Part shown: positions 40,407 to 48,443 of the stretch, piece after piece | Position numbering within the stretch: position 1 is the first letter of the stretch | Layout: each line of letters opens with the position of its first letter | Source of the DNA: RGEC01 sp964475595 | GTDB lineage: Bacteria > Bacteroidota > Bacteroidia > NS11-12g > UBA955 | NCBI GenBank assembly: GCA_964475595.1 | Contig: CAYYXG010000014.1 | Span: 8,852-72,851, forward strand | Length of the DNA: 64,000 nt | Direction: 5' to 3' | Translations under genes and position numbers: made by a program | Notes under the pieces: model-generated | Seen by the model: only the letters and a program-made list of their open reading frames with translations | What the model was told of the DNA's origin: nothing | The model's database searches: none

Positions 40407-42578
40407 ATGAAAAAAACCATCTTTTCTTTATTGCTTGCTGTGTTCAGCACTTTCGGATTGCGTGCTGATGAAGGCATGTGGCCCCTGACCATGGTGGCAA
40501 AACTGCAGGATCCCATGCAGGCAAAAGGCCTGAAACTTACCGCAGAAGACATTTACAGCATTAACAATGCTTCACTCAAAGACGCTGTTGTGCGCCTCAT
40601 GAGCAAGCAGGGCCGTATGTTTTGTACCGGTGAAATCATTAGCCGTGAAGGATTGTTTCTTACTAACCACCATTGCGGTTATGGCGCTATTCAGGAGCTT
40701 AGCACCCCCCAGGACAATATTCTGAGTAATGGTTTCTGGGCCAAATCTAAAGAGGAGGAGCGCCCTGCCAATTTTAATATTGGATTGCTGCGCAAAGTGG
40801 AGGATGTTACAGAGCAGGTGCTTGCCATCATTCCCATTAATATGGTGGAAGCCGACCGCAATAAAGCCGTGATGGAATCGGTGAGCAGGTCTAAAAAAGA
40901 GCTGGAAGCATCCCTTGGCGATGATAAGGCAAACTACATTGTGGAATTGGTGCCTTTTTGGGGAGGAAATCGCTTTCTTGCCATGTATTACGAGGTGTAT
41001 CGCGACATTCGCCTGGTAGGCACGCCACCCGAAAACGTGGGCAAATTCGGTGGGGAAACCGATAACTGGCGCTGGCCCCGTCATACCTGCGATTTCAGCA
41101 TGTTCCGCATTTATTCCGGCACCGACAATAAGCCCGCCGACATGAACAAAAACAACAAGCCCTACGAGCCCAAAAAGTTTTTCCCGGTTAGTCTGAAGGG
41201 TGCATCAACAGGCGATTTTGCTATGATTATGGGCTATCCCGGCCGCACCACCCGTTACACCTACAGTGAAGGTGTGCGCTACCTGGGTGGCAAAGAGCGT
41301 CCCATGCGTGTGCAGGTTCGCCGCGATATCATGGACGTGTATGAAAAATACATGAAGCAGGATGCCAACATCCGACTGATGTACAGCGATAGACTGGCAG
41401 GTCTGGGCAACTACTGGAATAAGTTCAACGGGGAGGCCGGAGAGCTCAGCAAGCCCGAGATTTTTGCGGCCCGTAAAAAAGTAGAACTTGAATTTGAAGC
41501 ATGGGTGAAAGCCAACAATAAACAGGATGTGTATGGCGAGGTGACATCGCTGTACGACGAAGTTTATCAAAAACTGAATCAATATGGGTTGTATCCGGTG
41601 TATTTGCAGGATGGTATTGCCAACAGCCAGCCCATGATGTTTGCTCTGCAGTCTTCTGCGTTGTTGCGCGATGCCAAAGACGGTAAAATGGGACCTGAGG
41701 GTATTAAAACGGCTGAAAGAATGTCGGGCATGCTGGATGAAATGTTCAAGGAATTTCATGCTCCCATTGAGAAAGAAGTTCTATCAGCTGTGCTCAAGCA
41801 TTTGTATGAAGATTTAGACCATGCCAATCTGCCAGTGAGTCTCAATAATTTGGTAGTAAAGCATAAGCGTGATTACAACAAGCTTGCAGCATATCTATGG
41901 AAAAGCAGCATATTCACCGACAAGGCCAAACTTGCTAAGTTTATGAAAGCCCCTAAGGTTGCTGTCCTAACCAAAGATCCCATATTTGCTATAGTGAGCG
42001 GCTACAATGGAAAACTAAATGGTGATCTGAAACCCATTTATGATGATATCACTGCCAAAAAAGCCCGTGCTGAACGATTATTTCTGGCAGCTTTGAGCGA
42101 AATGAATCCTGAGAAGGTAATGGCTCCCGATGCCAATGGAACCATGCGTATGACCTATGGCACGGTGTTGAACTACGATCCAAAAGATGGTGTTGTATAC
42201 AAAGAATTCACTACGGCAAAGGGTTATCTGGAGAAGTACAAGGCCGGAGATTTTGAATTTGATGCGCCGTCTGCCTTGCTGGATTTGATTCGCAAAAAGG
42301 ACTATGGCATGTATGCAGATAAAGACGGAGAATTGCACACCTGCTTCCTCACAGATAATGACATTACCGGCGGCAACAGCGGTAGCCCTGTAATCAACGG
42401 AAATGGGGAGCTGATTGGTACTGCATTTGACGGAAACTGGGAGGCCATTGCCAGCGACTTTGGTTTTATGCCTGCCGTTCAGCGCACCATCAGCGTAGAC
42501 ATCCGTTTCACCCTGTTTATCATGGATAAACTGGGTGGTGCCGGACACCTCCTTAATGAAATGACCCTTGTAAAATAA
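40407..42578 (+). CDS. S46 family dipeptidyl-peptidase, DPP7-like
   Basis: This 723-residue exported peptidase starts at the ATG at 40407, with a signal peptide (KKTIFSLLLAVFSTFGLRA). The longer frame upstream is not a signal sequence. The catalytic His is in TNHHCGYGAIQELS and the Ser in GGNSGSPVINGNGEL. The residue 18 after the catalytic Ser is Gly (FDGNWE), the DPP7-type state favouring hydrophobic residues, whereas DPP11-type enzymes have Arg there and take acidic residues. It releases dipeptides from peptides in the periplasm. A terminator hairpin follows directly. Confidence 0.93.
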   Translation: MKKTIFSLLLAVFSTFGLRADEGMWPLTMVAKLQDPMQAKGLKLTAEDIYSINNASLKDAVVRLMSKQGRMFCTGEIISREGLFLTNHHCGYGAIQELSTPQDNILSNGFWAKSKEEERPANFNIGLLRKVEDVTEQVLAIIPINMVEADRNKAVMESVSRSKKELEASLGDDKANYIVELVPFWGGNRFLAMYYEVYRDIRLVGTPPENVGKFGGETDNWRWPRHTCDFSMFRIYSGTDNKPADMNKNNKPYEPKKFFPVSLKGASTGDFAMIMGYPGRTTRYTYSEGVRYLGGKERPMRVQVRRDIMDVYEKYMKQDANIRLMYSDRLAGLGNYWNKFNGEAGELSKPEIFAARKKVELEFEAWVKANNKQDVYGEVTSLYDEVYQKLNQYGLYPVYLQDGIANSQPMMFALQSSALLRDAKDGKMGPEGIKTAERMSGMLDEMFKEFHAPIEKEVLSAVLKHLYEDLDHANLPVSLNNLVVKHKRDYNKLAAYLWKSSIFTDKAKLAKFMKAPKVAVLTKDPIFAIVSGYNGKLNGDLKPIYDDITAKKARAERLFLAALSEMNPEKVMAPDANGTMRMTYGTVLNYDPKDGVVYKEFTTAKGYLEKYKAGDFEFDAPSALLDLIRKKDYGMYADKDGELHTCFLTDNDITGGNSGSPVINGNGELIGTAFDGNWEAIASDFGFMPAVQRTISVDIRFTLFIMDKLGGAGHLLNEMTLVK

Positions 42579-42586
42579 TCATTCAG

Positions 42587-42613
42587 AGCGGCGCCGAACG
42601 GCGCCGCTTTTTT
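42587..42613 (+). terminator. Terminator after the S46 peptidase gene
   Basis: GC-rich stem AGCGGCGCC/GGCGCCGCT (42587-42595 with 42600-42608), loop GAAC, followed by TTTTT. The methyltransferase ATG comes 14 bases later. Confidence 0.85.
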
Positions 42614-42627
42614 CATCATCATCACCC

Positions 42628-43374
42628 ATGGAACTCACCACCCGCAAATTCTGGTCAGATTACTGGCACAGCAAGATAGAGGAGTTTGAAAAACCCGTAA
42701 GAACCGAATACGTTTTTACCCGTCTTTTTCAAGAAGTAATGACCGGAAAGACATTCGAGAATGCATGCGAACTTGGCGGGTTCCCCGGTACTTTTTCCAT
42801 TCACGTACAGCGCGATTTGGGACTTCCCTGTTCTCTGGTTGATTATTTTATTGATGAATCATTGTTGCACCGGTTTCTGAGTGCCAATCACCTTGACAAG
42901 GATGCATTGAAATGGAAAGAGGCCGATATTCTGGCAGCCGAGCCGGCGCACCAAACCTTTGATTTTGTTTTTTCCATTGGTCTGATTGAGCATTTTGAGG
43001 ATACTCAAGCCATTCTGAAGGCCCATGTAAAATATGTGAAATCCGGTGGCAGACTTTTTCTGATACTTCCCAATTTTACCGGTATTAACGGCTGGTTTCA
43101 GCGCAAGTTTGACAAGGAAAATTATGACAAGCATTTTATCCCTTGCATGGATCCCGAATTGTTGAAGCGCATGCTGGCAGGGCTGGGAGGGAAGCAGGTA
43201 CAGGGTGGTTACTGGGGTAATTTCAGTATATGGCTGGAAAACTATGCTTCACAGCCCGCGTGGGTCAAACTTTTCTTCAAGGCCTCATGGTTTTCGGGAA
43301 AAGTTATCGCCAAATTATTGGGGTTGAAGGGTAAAACAACCGCTCCCTATATCTGGGTTGCTTGTGATGTGTAG
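42628..43374 (+). CDS. Class I SAM-dependent methyltransferase
   Basis: This 248-residue protein has an ENACELGGFPGTFS glycine segment (motif I) near 40-53, then FDFVFSIGLIEHFED and SGGRLFLILPNFTG (motif IV/post-motif region). This layout is that of small-molecule or lipid O-/N-methyltransferases of the Methyltransf_11/23 type. The start ATG follows the preceding terminator by 14 bases. The stop abuts the convergent DUF4143 gene. The acceptor substrate cannot be inferred. Confidence 0.88.
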   Translation: MELTTRKFWSDYWHSKIEEFEKPVRTEYVFTRLFQEVMTGKTFENACELGGFPGTFSIHVQRDLGLPCSLVDYFIDESLLHRFLSANHLDKDALKWKEADILAAEPAHQTFDFVFSIGLIEHFEDTQAILKAHVKYVKSGGRLFLILPNFTGINGWFQRKFDKENYDKHFIPCMDPELLKRMLAGLGGKQVQGGYWGNFSIWLENYASQPAWVKLFFKASWFSGKVIAKLLGLKGKTTAPYIWVACDV

Positions 43375-43375
43375 A

Positions 43376-44665
43376 TCAATCAGCCCCTAGATTAGCGGCA
43401 TGATAAATTGGCATAAACTGCAATGCCCCTTCATTTCCCGGGGCCATCTTAGCCATGACAATGCCTTTTTTAACGTGTTGGTTTTCTTTTAGCAAGAGAT
43501 GCATACTTCTCAATTTACCCGATCGACCGGATTTTACTTCGATGGGTATTATTTCACCGTTTTGTTCGATGACAAAATCCACCTCAGCGCTGCTGTTTTT
43601 TTGCATTCTTGCCCAGAAATACAGAGGATTGCAGCCCCTGCACAGCAATTGCTGACCTACAAATTGTTCTGCCCAAGATCCGGAAAAATTGGAATTTATA
43701 TCCTTATTGTGAAAAAGGTTTTCCCAGGCCACATTGCTGCGGCAAAGCAATAATCCTATATCCAGGAACAACGCCTTGAATTGTTTGCCGGTTTTGGAAA
43801 ATGGCAGGTCCTGTACCGACACATTGCTGACTTTGTATATCAGTTTGGCGGTACTAAGCACTTCAAATCCCTTTTTGATGGTGGGAAGGGTAAATCGATT
43901 GCTAAGCTTGGTATAGATAATTTGTGACCCAACATTAAGGGAAACATTATCCAGTATGTCAAGTAAGCAATCTTTGTTTACCATAGGGTTGTAGCTGGAA
44001 AAATCCTGTTGGAATGTGAACAGCAAATCCTGTTGTATTTTTCTTACTTCACGATAATTCTCACTGCAGATAAATTCATACACACAAGCCGGCATACCCC
44101 CAACCCAAAAGTAATTGAGTAATTCTTGGTAAATCTTCTGCTCGATAAGCTGAGGAATGCTTTTCTGTGGGCTGCTTATGTGTTTGAGTAAGGCCTCATT
44201 ATTCCTGGCCCTTAAAAATTCCTCGAAGTCCATTGGAAACATGTCCATTAGCTCAACCCGGCCCACTGGAAACGATATCTCTTTCAGCTGAAATTCCAAC
44301 AGTGAACCTGCAGCAATTACATGCAGGTGGGGCAGGTCCTCATAAAAATAGCGAAGAGCAACAATGGCCTTGGGGCATTGCTGTATTTCATCAAAGAACA
44401 GCAAGGTTTTGTTGCTGATGGAAACATTGAGCAACACCTCCAATTCTTGCACGATGCGGCTTACATTCAGGTCTTGCTCAAAAAGCGTTGACAACTGCGG
44501 TGTTTTTTCAAAGTTGATCTCTATATAGTTGCCGGCATATTTTGTTTTGCCAAGCTGTCGCACTGTCCAGCTTTTACCAATTTGTCTTGCACCATTGATA
44601 ATCAGTGGTTTTCGTCTGGGTTTGGAAGCCCATTTCTCCAGTTGATTTATCGCCTTTCTGTACAT
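43376..44665 (-). CDS. AAA-type ATPase with C-terminal DUF4143 domain
   Basis: This 429-residue protein has Walker A NGARQIGKSWTVRQ near 23-36, LLFFDEIQQCPKAI as Walker B, an HLHVIAAGSLLEFQL sensor strand and a C-terminal DUF4143 part that ends with a nuclease-like stretch (AEVDFVIEQNGEIIPIEVKS). Such genes are mobile or accessory in many bacteria and their function is not known. It converges on the methyltransferase gene and is preceded by three tandem TTTTTACCTTGG-type repeats. The whole gene may be an addition to the locus. Confidence 0.92.
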   Translation of the reverse strand: MYRKAINQLEKWASKPRRKPLIINGARQIGKSWTVRQLGKTKYAGNYIEINFEKTPQLSTLFEQDLNVSRIVQELEVLLNVSISNKTLLFFDEIQQCPKAIVALRYFYEDLPHLHVIAAGSLLEFQLKEISFPVGRVELMDMFPMDFEEFLRARNNEALLKHISSPQKSIPQLIEQKIYQELLNYFWVGGMPACVYEFICSENYREVRKIQQDLLFTFQQDFSSYNPMVNKDCLLDILDNVSLNVGSQIIYTKLSNRFTLPTIKKGFEVLSTAKLIYKVSNVSVQDLPFSKTGKQFKALFLDIGLLLCRSNVAWENLFHNKDINSNFSGSWAEQFVGQQLLCRGCNPLYFWARMQKNSSAEVDFVIEQNGEIIPIEVKSGRSGKLRSMHLLLKENQHVKKGIVMAKMAPGNEGALQFMPIYHAANLGAD

Positions 44666-44684
44666 TGGATTTAAAATAACAAGG

Positions 44685-44785
44685 CAAAAATAGTATTATA
44701 ACTTTAATATACCAAGGTAAAAAATGAAGTGTAACTTTAATAAACCAAGGTAAAAATAAAATATAAAGTTTAAAATACCAAGGTA
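44685..44785 (-). promoter_or_regulatory. Promoter with tandem repeats upstream of the DUF4143 ATPase gene
   Basis: On the minus strand a TATTTTTG -7 box (44685-44692) lies 20 bases from a TTG (44713-44715). The upstream bases are three near-repeats of the form TACCTTGGTWTATTAAAGTT, spaced about 34-36 bases. Each carries the TTG, so they may be operators or extra -33 elements. Confidence 0.6.
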
Positions 44786-44792
44786 TTTGGGT

Positions 44793-46340
44793 TTATCCGC
44801 CCCAGTTTTCTCTGTCCAGACTGCGGTAGTGAATGGCCTCTGCCAGGTGTTCAATTTTAATATTGTCTGAACCCGCCAGATCAGCAATGGTGCGGCTTAC
44901 TTTCAAAATTCTGTCGTAGGCACGGGCACTGAGATTGAGTTTTTGCATGGCAGATTTCAGCAGAAGCTGACCGGCTGCATCAATGCCACAGACGTCATGA
45001 ACTTTATTGCCGGGAAGCTGGGCATTGCAGTAAACCCCATTCCATTCGCTGTATCGCTGTTGCTGAATATCGCGCGCCTGCTGCACGCGGGCCCTGATAT
45101 CGGCGCTTTTTTCAGTTTGTCGGTTTCGGGCGGTAAGCTCATCAAACCCCACCGGAGTAACCTCAATGTGGATGTCGATTCTATCCAGCAGCGGACCTGA
45201 GATGCGGCTCAGGTAGCGATCTACCACACCCGGTCCGCAAACGCAGTCTTTTTCAGGATGGTTGTAGTAACCGCAAGGGCAGGGGTTCATACTGGCCACC
45301 AGCATAAAACTGGAAGGGTAATCTACGGTCCATCGAGCGCGGGAGATGGTTACTTTGCGCTCTTCCAGGGGTTGCCGCATTACCTCCAGGACGGTGCGTT
45401 TAAATTCGGGCAGTTCATCCAAAAACAGTACCCCGTTGTGGGCCAGACTGATTTCACCGGGCTGTGGGTGGTTTCCGCCGCCCACCAGGGCTACATCGCT
45501 GATGGTATGGTGCGGACTGCGAAAGGGTCTGTGCGCCACAAGGCCGCCGCTGTTGCCCAGTTTTCCTGCTACAGAATGAATTTTGGTGGTTTCCAGGGCT
45601 TCATGCAGGTTTAATGGGGGCATAATGGTGGGAAGGCGCTTTGCCAACATGGTTTTCCCTGCACCCGGAGGGCCGATGAGTATGATGTTGTGTCCGCCGG
45701 CAGCGGCAATTTCCATGGCCCGTTTGATGTTTTCCTGTCCCTGAACATCGCAAAAGTCCACATCGTACTGTTGCTGTGCCTCCTCAAATTCGCTGCGAGG
45801 GTCGGCAAAAGCCCGTGTGAGTTGGGTTTTACCGGACAGAAAATCGGCTACTTCCTTCAGGTTTTTAACACCGTATACTTCAAGGTCTTTGACTATGGCG
45901 GCTTCCCGGGCATTTTGTTCCGGCAGAATCAAGCCTTTGAAACCGTCCTTCATGGCCTGTATGGCGATGGGCAATGCTCCGCGGATGGGTAAAATTCCAC
46001 CATCCAGGCCCAGTTCGCCCATGAGGATGTAGTGACTGAGTGAGTGGTCAGAAAGCTGATAGGTAGCGGCCAACATCCCGATGGCAATGGGCAAATCGTA
46101 TGCACTGCCTTCCTTTCGCAGGTCTGCCGGTGCCATGTTCACCACTACGCGCTGCCGGATGGGTTCAAAACCGCTGTTTTTAATGGCTGCATCTGTCCTG
46201 AACAGGCTTTCTTTAACGGCATTGTCCGGTAGCCCGATGACAAATGTTTTAAATTCGGCCCCGGTAGTTGCGTTTACCTCTACTGTAATAGGCGTAGCGT
46301 TCACACCGTGAACGGCGCTCGCAAATAATTTTACCAGCAT
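44793..46340 (-). CDS. comM: YifB/ComM family Mg-chelatase-like AAA ATPase
   Basis: This 515-residue protein starts with the typical SAVHGVNATPITVEVNATTG and continues with the Lon-like N-terminal fold. The AAA module has Walker A GPPGAGKTMLAKRLP near 225, Walker B VLFLDELPEF and the Mg-chelatase C-terminus (NLSARAYDRILKVSRTIADL). ComM is a helicase for branch migration during natural transformation. This family is widely conserved. It is followed 4 bases downstream by gldH on the same strand. Confidence 0.95.
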   Translation of the reverse strand: MLVKLFASAVHGVNATPITVEVNATTGAEFKTFVIGLPDNAVKESLFRTDAAIKNSGFEPIRQRVVVNMAPADLRKEGSAYDLPIAIGMLAATYQLSDHSLSHYILMGELGLDGGILPIRGALPIAIQAMKDGFKGLILPEQNAREAAIVKDLEVYGVKNLKEVADFLSGKTQLTRAFADPRSEFEEAQQQYDVDFCDVQGQENIKRAMEIAAAGGHNIILIGPPGAGKTMLAKRLPTIMPPLNLHEALETTKIHSVAGKLGNSGGLVAHRPFRSPHHTISDVALVGGGNHPQPGEISLAHNGVLFLDELPEFKRTVLEVMRQPLEERKVTISRARWTVDYPSSFMLVASMNPCPCGYYNHPEKDCVCGPGVVDRYLSRISGPLLDRIDIHIEVTPVGFDELTARNRQTEKSADIRARVQQARDIQQQRYSEWNGVYCNAQLPGNKVHDVCGIDAAGQLLLKSAMQKLNLSARAYDRILKVSRTIADLAGSDNIKIEHLAEAIHYRSLDRENWGG

Positions 46341-46343
46341 GGT

Positions 46344-46829
46344 TTAATAGATTTTACCGGTTTTTACCACCTTGAGCCCTACATCGCTTACCCCGGAGAG
46401 TTTTTCATCGCGCATATTCTGTGCGAGTTCTACGGTGTATTGCCCCGGTTTAAGTTTCAATCCGCTCACAAAGGGTTTTTCGTAGCTGATCAGATTGCCC
46501 TGGCCTTTGCCAAGCCATTTCCCGGTATTATCTGAAAGGACTATCTCAAACTGATTTTTTTGGGAACCAACCGGCCCATCCAGTTTGTAGACCATCCATA
46601 TGTTGGAGTAGCTGTAACCGGTTTGAATTCTCAGACCGCAAATCAATGAATAGTAATAAGTGGAATCTTCAACGGTAAAAGTAAACTTTTTGCCTTGCTT
46701 CCATTGCCAGCCGCCGGCATCGGTTTTTTCAAAAGTGTTTAAGACCACATTTTCATCAGTGGTGCAGGAATGAAACAAAGGCAGAGTGAATAGTAAAACA
46801 AACGCAAAACGAAAAAATAGATGATTCAT
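46344..46829 (-). CDS. gldH: Gliding motility lipoprotein GldH
   Basis: This 161-residue lipoprotein has lipobox LPLFHSC (Cys22). It matches the GldH family in length and pattern: YSYSNIWMVYKLDGPVG, DNTGKWLGKGQGNLISY, YTVELAQNMRDEKLSGVSD. GldH is an outer-membrane-associated lipoprotein needed for gliding and chitin use in Flavobacterium, and homologues occur in non-gliders. The spacing of 4 bases after comM and 16 before lpxK suggests a shared transcript. Confidence 0.92.
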   Translation of the reverse strand: MNHLFFRFAFVLLFTLPLFHSCTTDENVVLNTFEKTDAGGWQWKQGKKFTFTVEDSTYYYSLICGLRIQTGYSYSNIWMVYKLDGPVGSQKNQFEIVLSDNTGKWLGKGQGNLISYEKPFVSGLKLKPGQYTVELAQNMRDEKLSGVSDVGLKVVKTGKIY

Positions 46830-46845
46830 AACTCAACAAATAAAA

Positions 46846-47847
46846 TTAATTAAATAATATGCGAAGAAACGCATCTTCCTGTTGAAAAAGAAATTTTGGG
46901 GTGGTAAATGTCATAAAAATTCGTCTTTTCATGTCATCCGGTAAACCTTGCATTCTTGCAAAATCCTTGCGGGTAGTGACAATTGCGTTGGTTTGAGACT
47001 CAGACAAGAACTTTTGCCATTGCTTGTAATCACCATCACTAAAAAGGTAATGGTCAGGATAACCCTTGCAGTCAATTACATGGGAGCGTTGCTTCACCCA
47101 ATGCTGAAATACTTCATTATTTGCCAAACCCGAAACAACCATTATGTGGGCGTCTGAGGGGCATTTGTTTCCGAGATTATTTTCCGGATCAGCGTTTATA
47201 TAATGGCAGAAAAACACAGGTTTATCATATTTTTCTAGGCGTCTGCATATTATATCTGCTTCGGTCTCCTGCAAATCAATTGGGCATTTGGTAACCACAA
47301 TAACATCCGCCTGAGATGCCGTGCAGGCGAATTCTCGCAATCTTCCTGCAGGCATAGGCCAATCCTTGTAAAAGGGTAAATTAAAATCGGTAAGTAGCAC
47401 ATATTTATTGGCGAGCAGTGGTACGTGCTGAAAGGCGTCATCCAGAATAACCGTTTCAGTTTGAGGAAGCAGCTTTTTTATGGATGCAATGCCTTCGAGG
47501 CGTTTTTCACAAACGAATACGGGCAAATTCGGATTCGCAATTTTCATTTCAAGGGGCTCATCACCGCACAAAGCAGCATCATCGGTTAACTGCACCTCCC
47601 TGAAACCTTTGGTTTTGCGTTTATAGCCCCTTGAGAGCATGGCTGTTGCGTTTTTGGTGTGTTGGGCAAGGTAGAGTGCCATTGGGGTTTTTCCAGTGCC
47701 TCCTACGGCCAAATTTCCAACAGCAATAGAAAATAGGGTACTCCTTTTTCGTTTATGAAGGCGCTGAAAATACTGCCTGCGAAACCAGGCGGCTAACGCG
47801 TAAATGAAACCTAAGGGGATTAAAAAAACCTGAAGTAAAGCCCTCAC
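46846..47847 (-). CDS. lpxK: Tetraacyldisaccharide 4'-kinase
   Basis: This 333-residue inner-membrane-associated kinase phosphorylates the 4' position of the lipid A disaccharide precursor. Visible are an N-terminal hydrophobic helix (QVFLIPLGFIYALAAWFRRQ), the P-loop GNLAVGGTGKTPMALYLAQ near 46-64, LSRGYKRKTKGF and VILDDAFQHVPL with the catalytic acidic residues. The family length is about 330. The gene sits beside gldH and comM. Confidence 0.95.
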   Translation of the reverse strand: MRALLQVFLIPLGFIYALAAWFRRQYFQRLHKRKRSTLFSIAVGNLAVGGTGKTPMALYLAQHTKNATAMLSRGYKRKTKGFREVQLTDDAALCGDEPLEMKIANPNLPVFVCEKRLEGIASIKKLLPQTETVILDDAFQHVPLLANKYVLLTDFNLPFYKDWPMPAGRLREFACTASQADVIVVTKCPIDLQETEADIICRRLEKYDKPVFFCHYINADPENNLGNKCPSDAHIMVVSGLANNEVFQHWVKQRSHVIDCKGYPDHYLFSDGDYKQWQKFLSESQTNAIVTTRKDFARMQGLPDDMKRRIFMTFTTPKFLFQQEDAFLRILFN

Positions 47848-47863
47848 AATGGAACAAAGGTAG

Positions 47864-48385
47864 CTAATCCAGAATATGCTTCAGCACATACCAGCCGGAA
47901 TGCAGGATTCGGTTCATTTCTTTTTCGCCCCATGCCAGTAAAAATCCGGGGCCAGGATGATTGGGCAGTAACATCCATCTTTCTCCGTTCTCAGCGATAA
48001 AGACGAGGGTATTTTCTGTTAACTGAGTTTTGTCACGCACACCGCTGCTATCCCTTGTTTTTTCTGCCCAGATTTCTATCTTTCGTATCACGAAGGGTTT
48101 GTTAAATTGAAAAACCGCCGCGTGGTGTTTGGGTGGCTCGTTGTCAATTCTCAGGGCAAAGCTAATGGGCACGTCTTCCATTGCTATTTCTTCCTGCCAA
48201 ACCTTTATGGGCTGTCCCAATGGATGAAGTATCAGTCCCAGTTCAGATGAAAGGAACATTTCTTTTGCAGTCCAGTCTTTTTGCATCTGAGCGGCGGAGA
48301 TACTGAGTATTTCTTTGCCAATCCATGATTTACAGGTTTCCATGACCGAATCGCTAAGCCGCAGATAGAATTTTAGTGCTTCCAT
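47864..48385 (-). CDS. Hypothetical protein
   Basis: I start at the ATG at 48385 (EALKFYLRLSDSVMETCKSW), since the longer frame passes through the terminator of the upstream OmpA gene. About 173 residues with no signal peptide. Segments such as ISFALRIDNEPPKHHAAVFQ and LAWGEKEMNRILHSGWYVLK suggest a beta-rich N-terminus then helix. I recognise no family. It lies 16 bases before lpxK in the same direction. Confidence 0.75.
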   Translation of the reverse strand: MEALKFYLRLSDSVMETCKSWIGKEILSISAAQMQKDWTAKEMFLSSELGLILHPLGQPIKVWQEEIAMEDVPISFALRIDNEPPKHHAAVFQFNKPFVIRKIEIWAEKTRDSSGVRDKTQLTENTLVFIAENGERWMLLPNHPGPGFLLAWGEKEMNRILHSGWYVLKHILD

Positions 48386-48400
48386 TGCACCAAAAATAAG

Positions 48401-48425
48401 AAAGGCCACCTTTCGGGTGGCCTTT
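48401..48425 (-). terminator. Terminator of the OmpA-family gene
   Basis: Stem AAAGGCCACC/GGTGGCCTTT (48401-48410 with 48416-48425), loop of five bases, followed leftward by CTTATTTTTGG. It lies 18 bases beyond the stop of the OmpA gene. Confidence 0.88.
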
Positions 48426-48443
48426 CCATGATATAGTTCAGTT

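Noticed and set aside
40106..40552. 148-codon minus ORF
   Set aside because: Its first half is antisense to the S46 gene start. Only the C-terminal 69 residues are a recognisable YgaP-like protein.
44696..44887. 63-codon minus ORF upstream of the DUF4143 gene
   Set aside because: It is a frame across the tandem repeats and the 3' end of comM, so it is low-complexity and not a gene.
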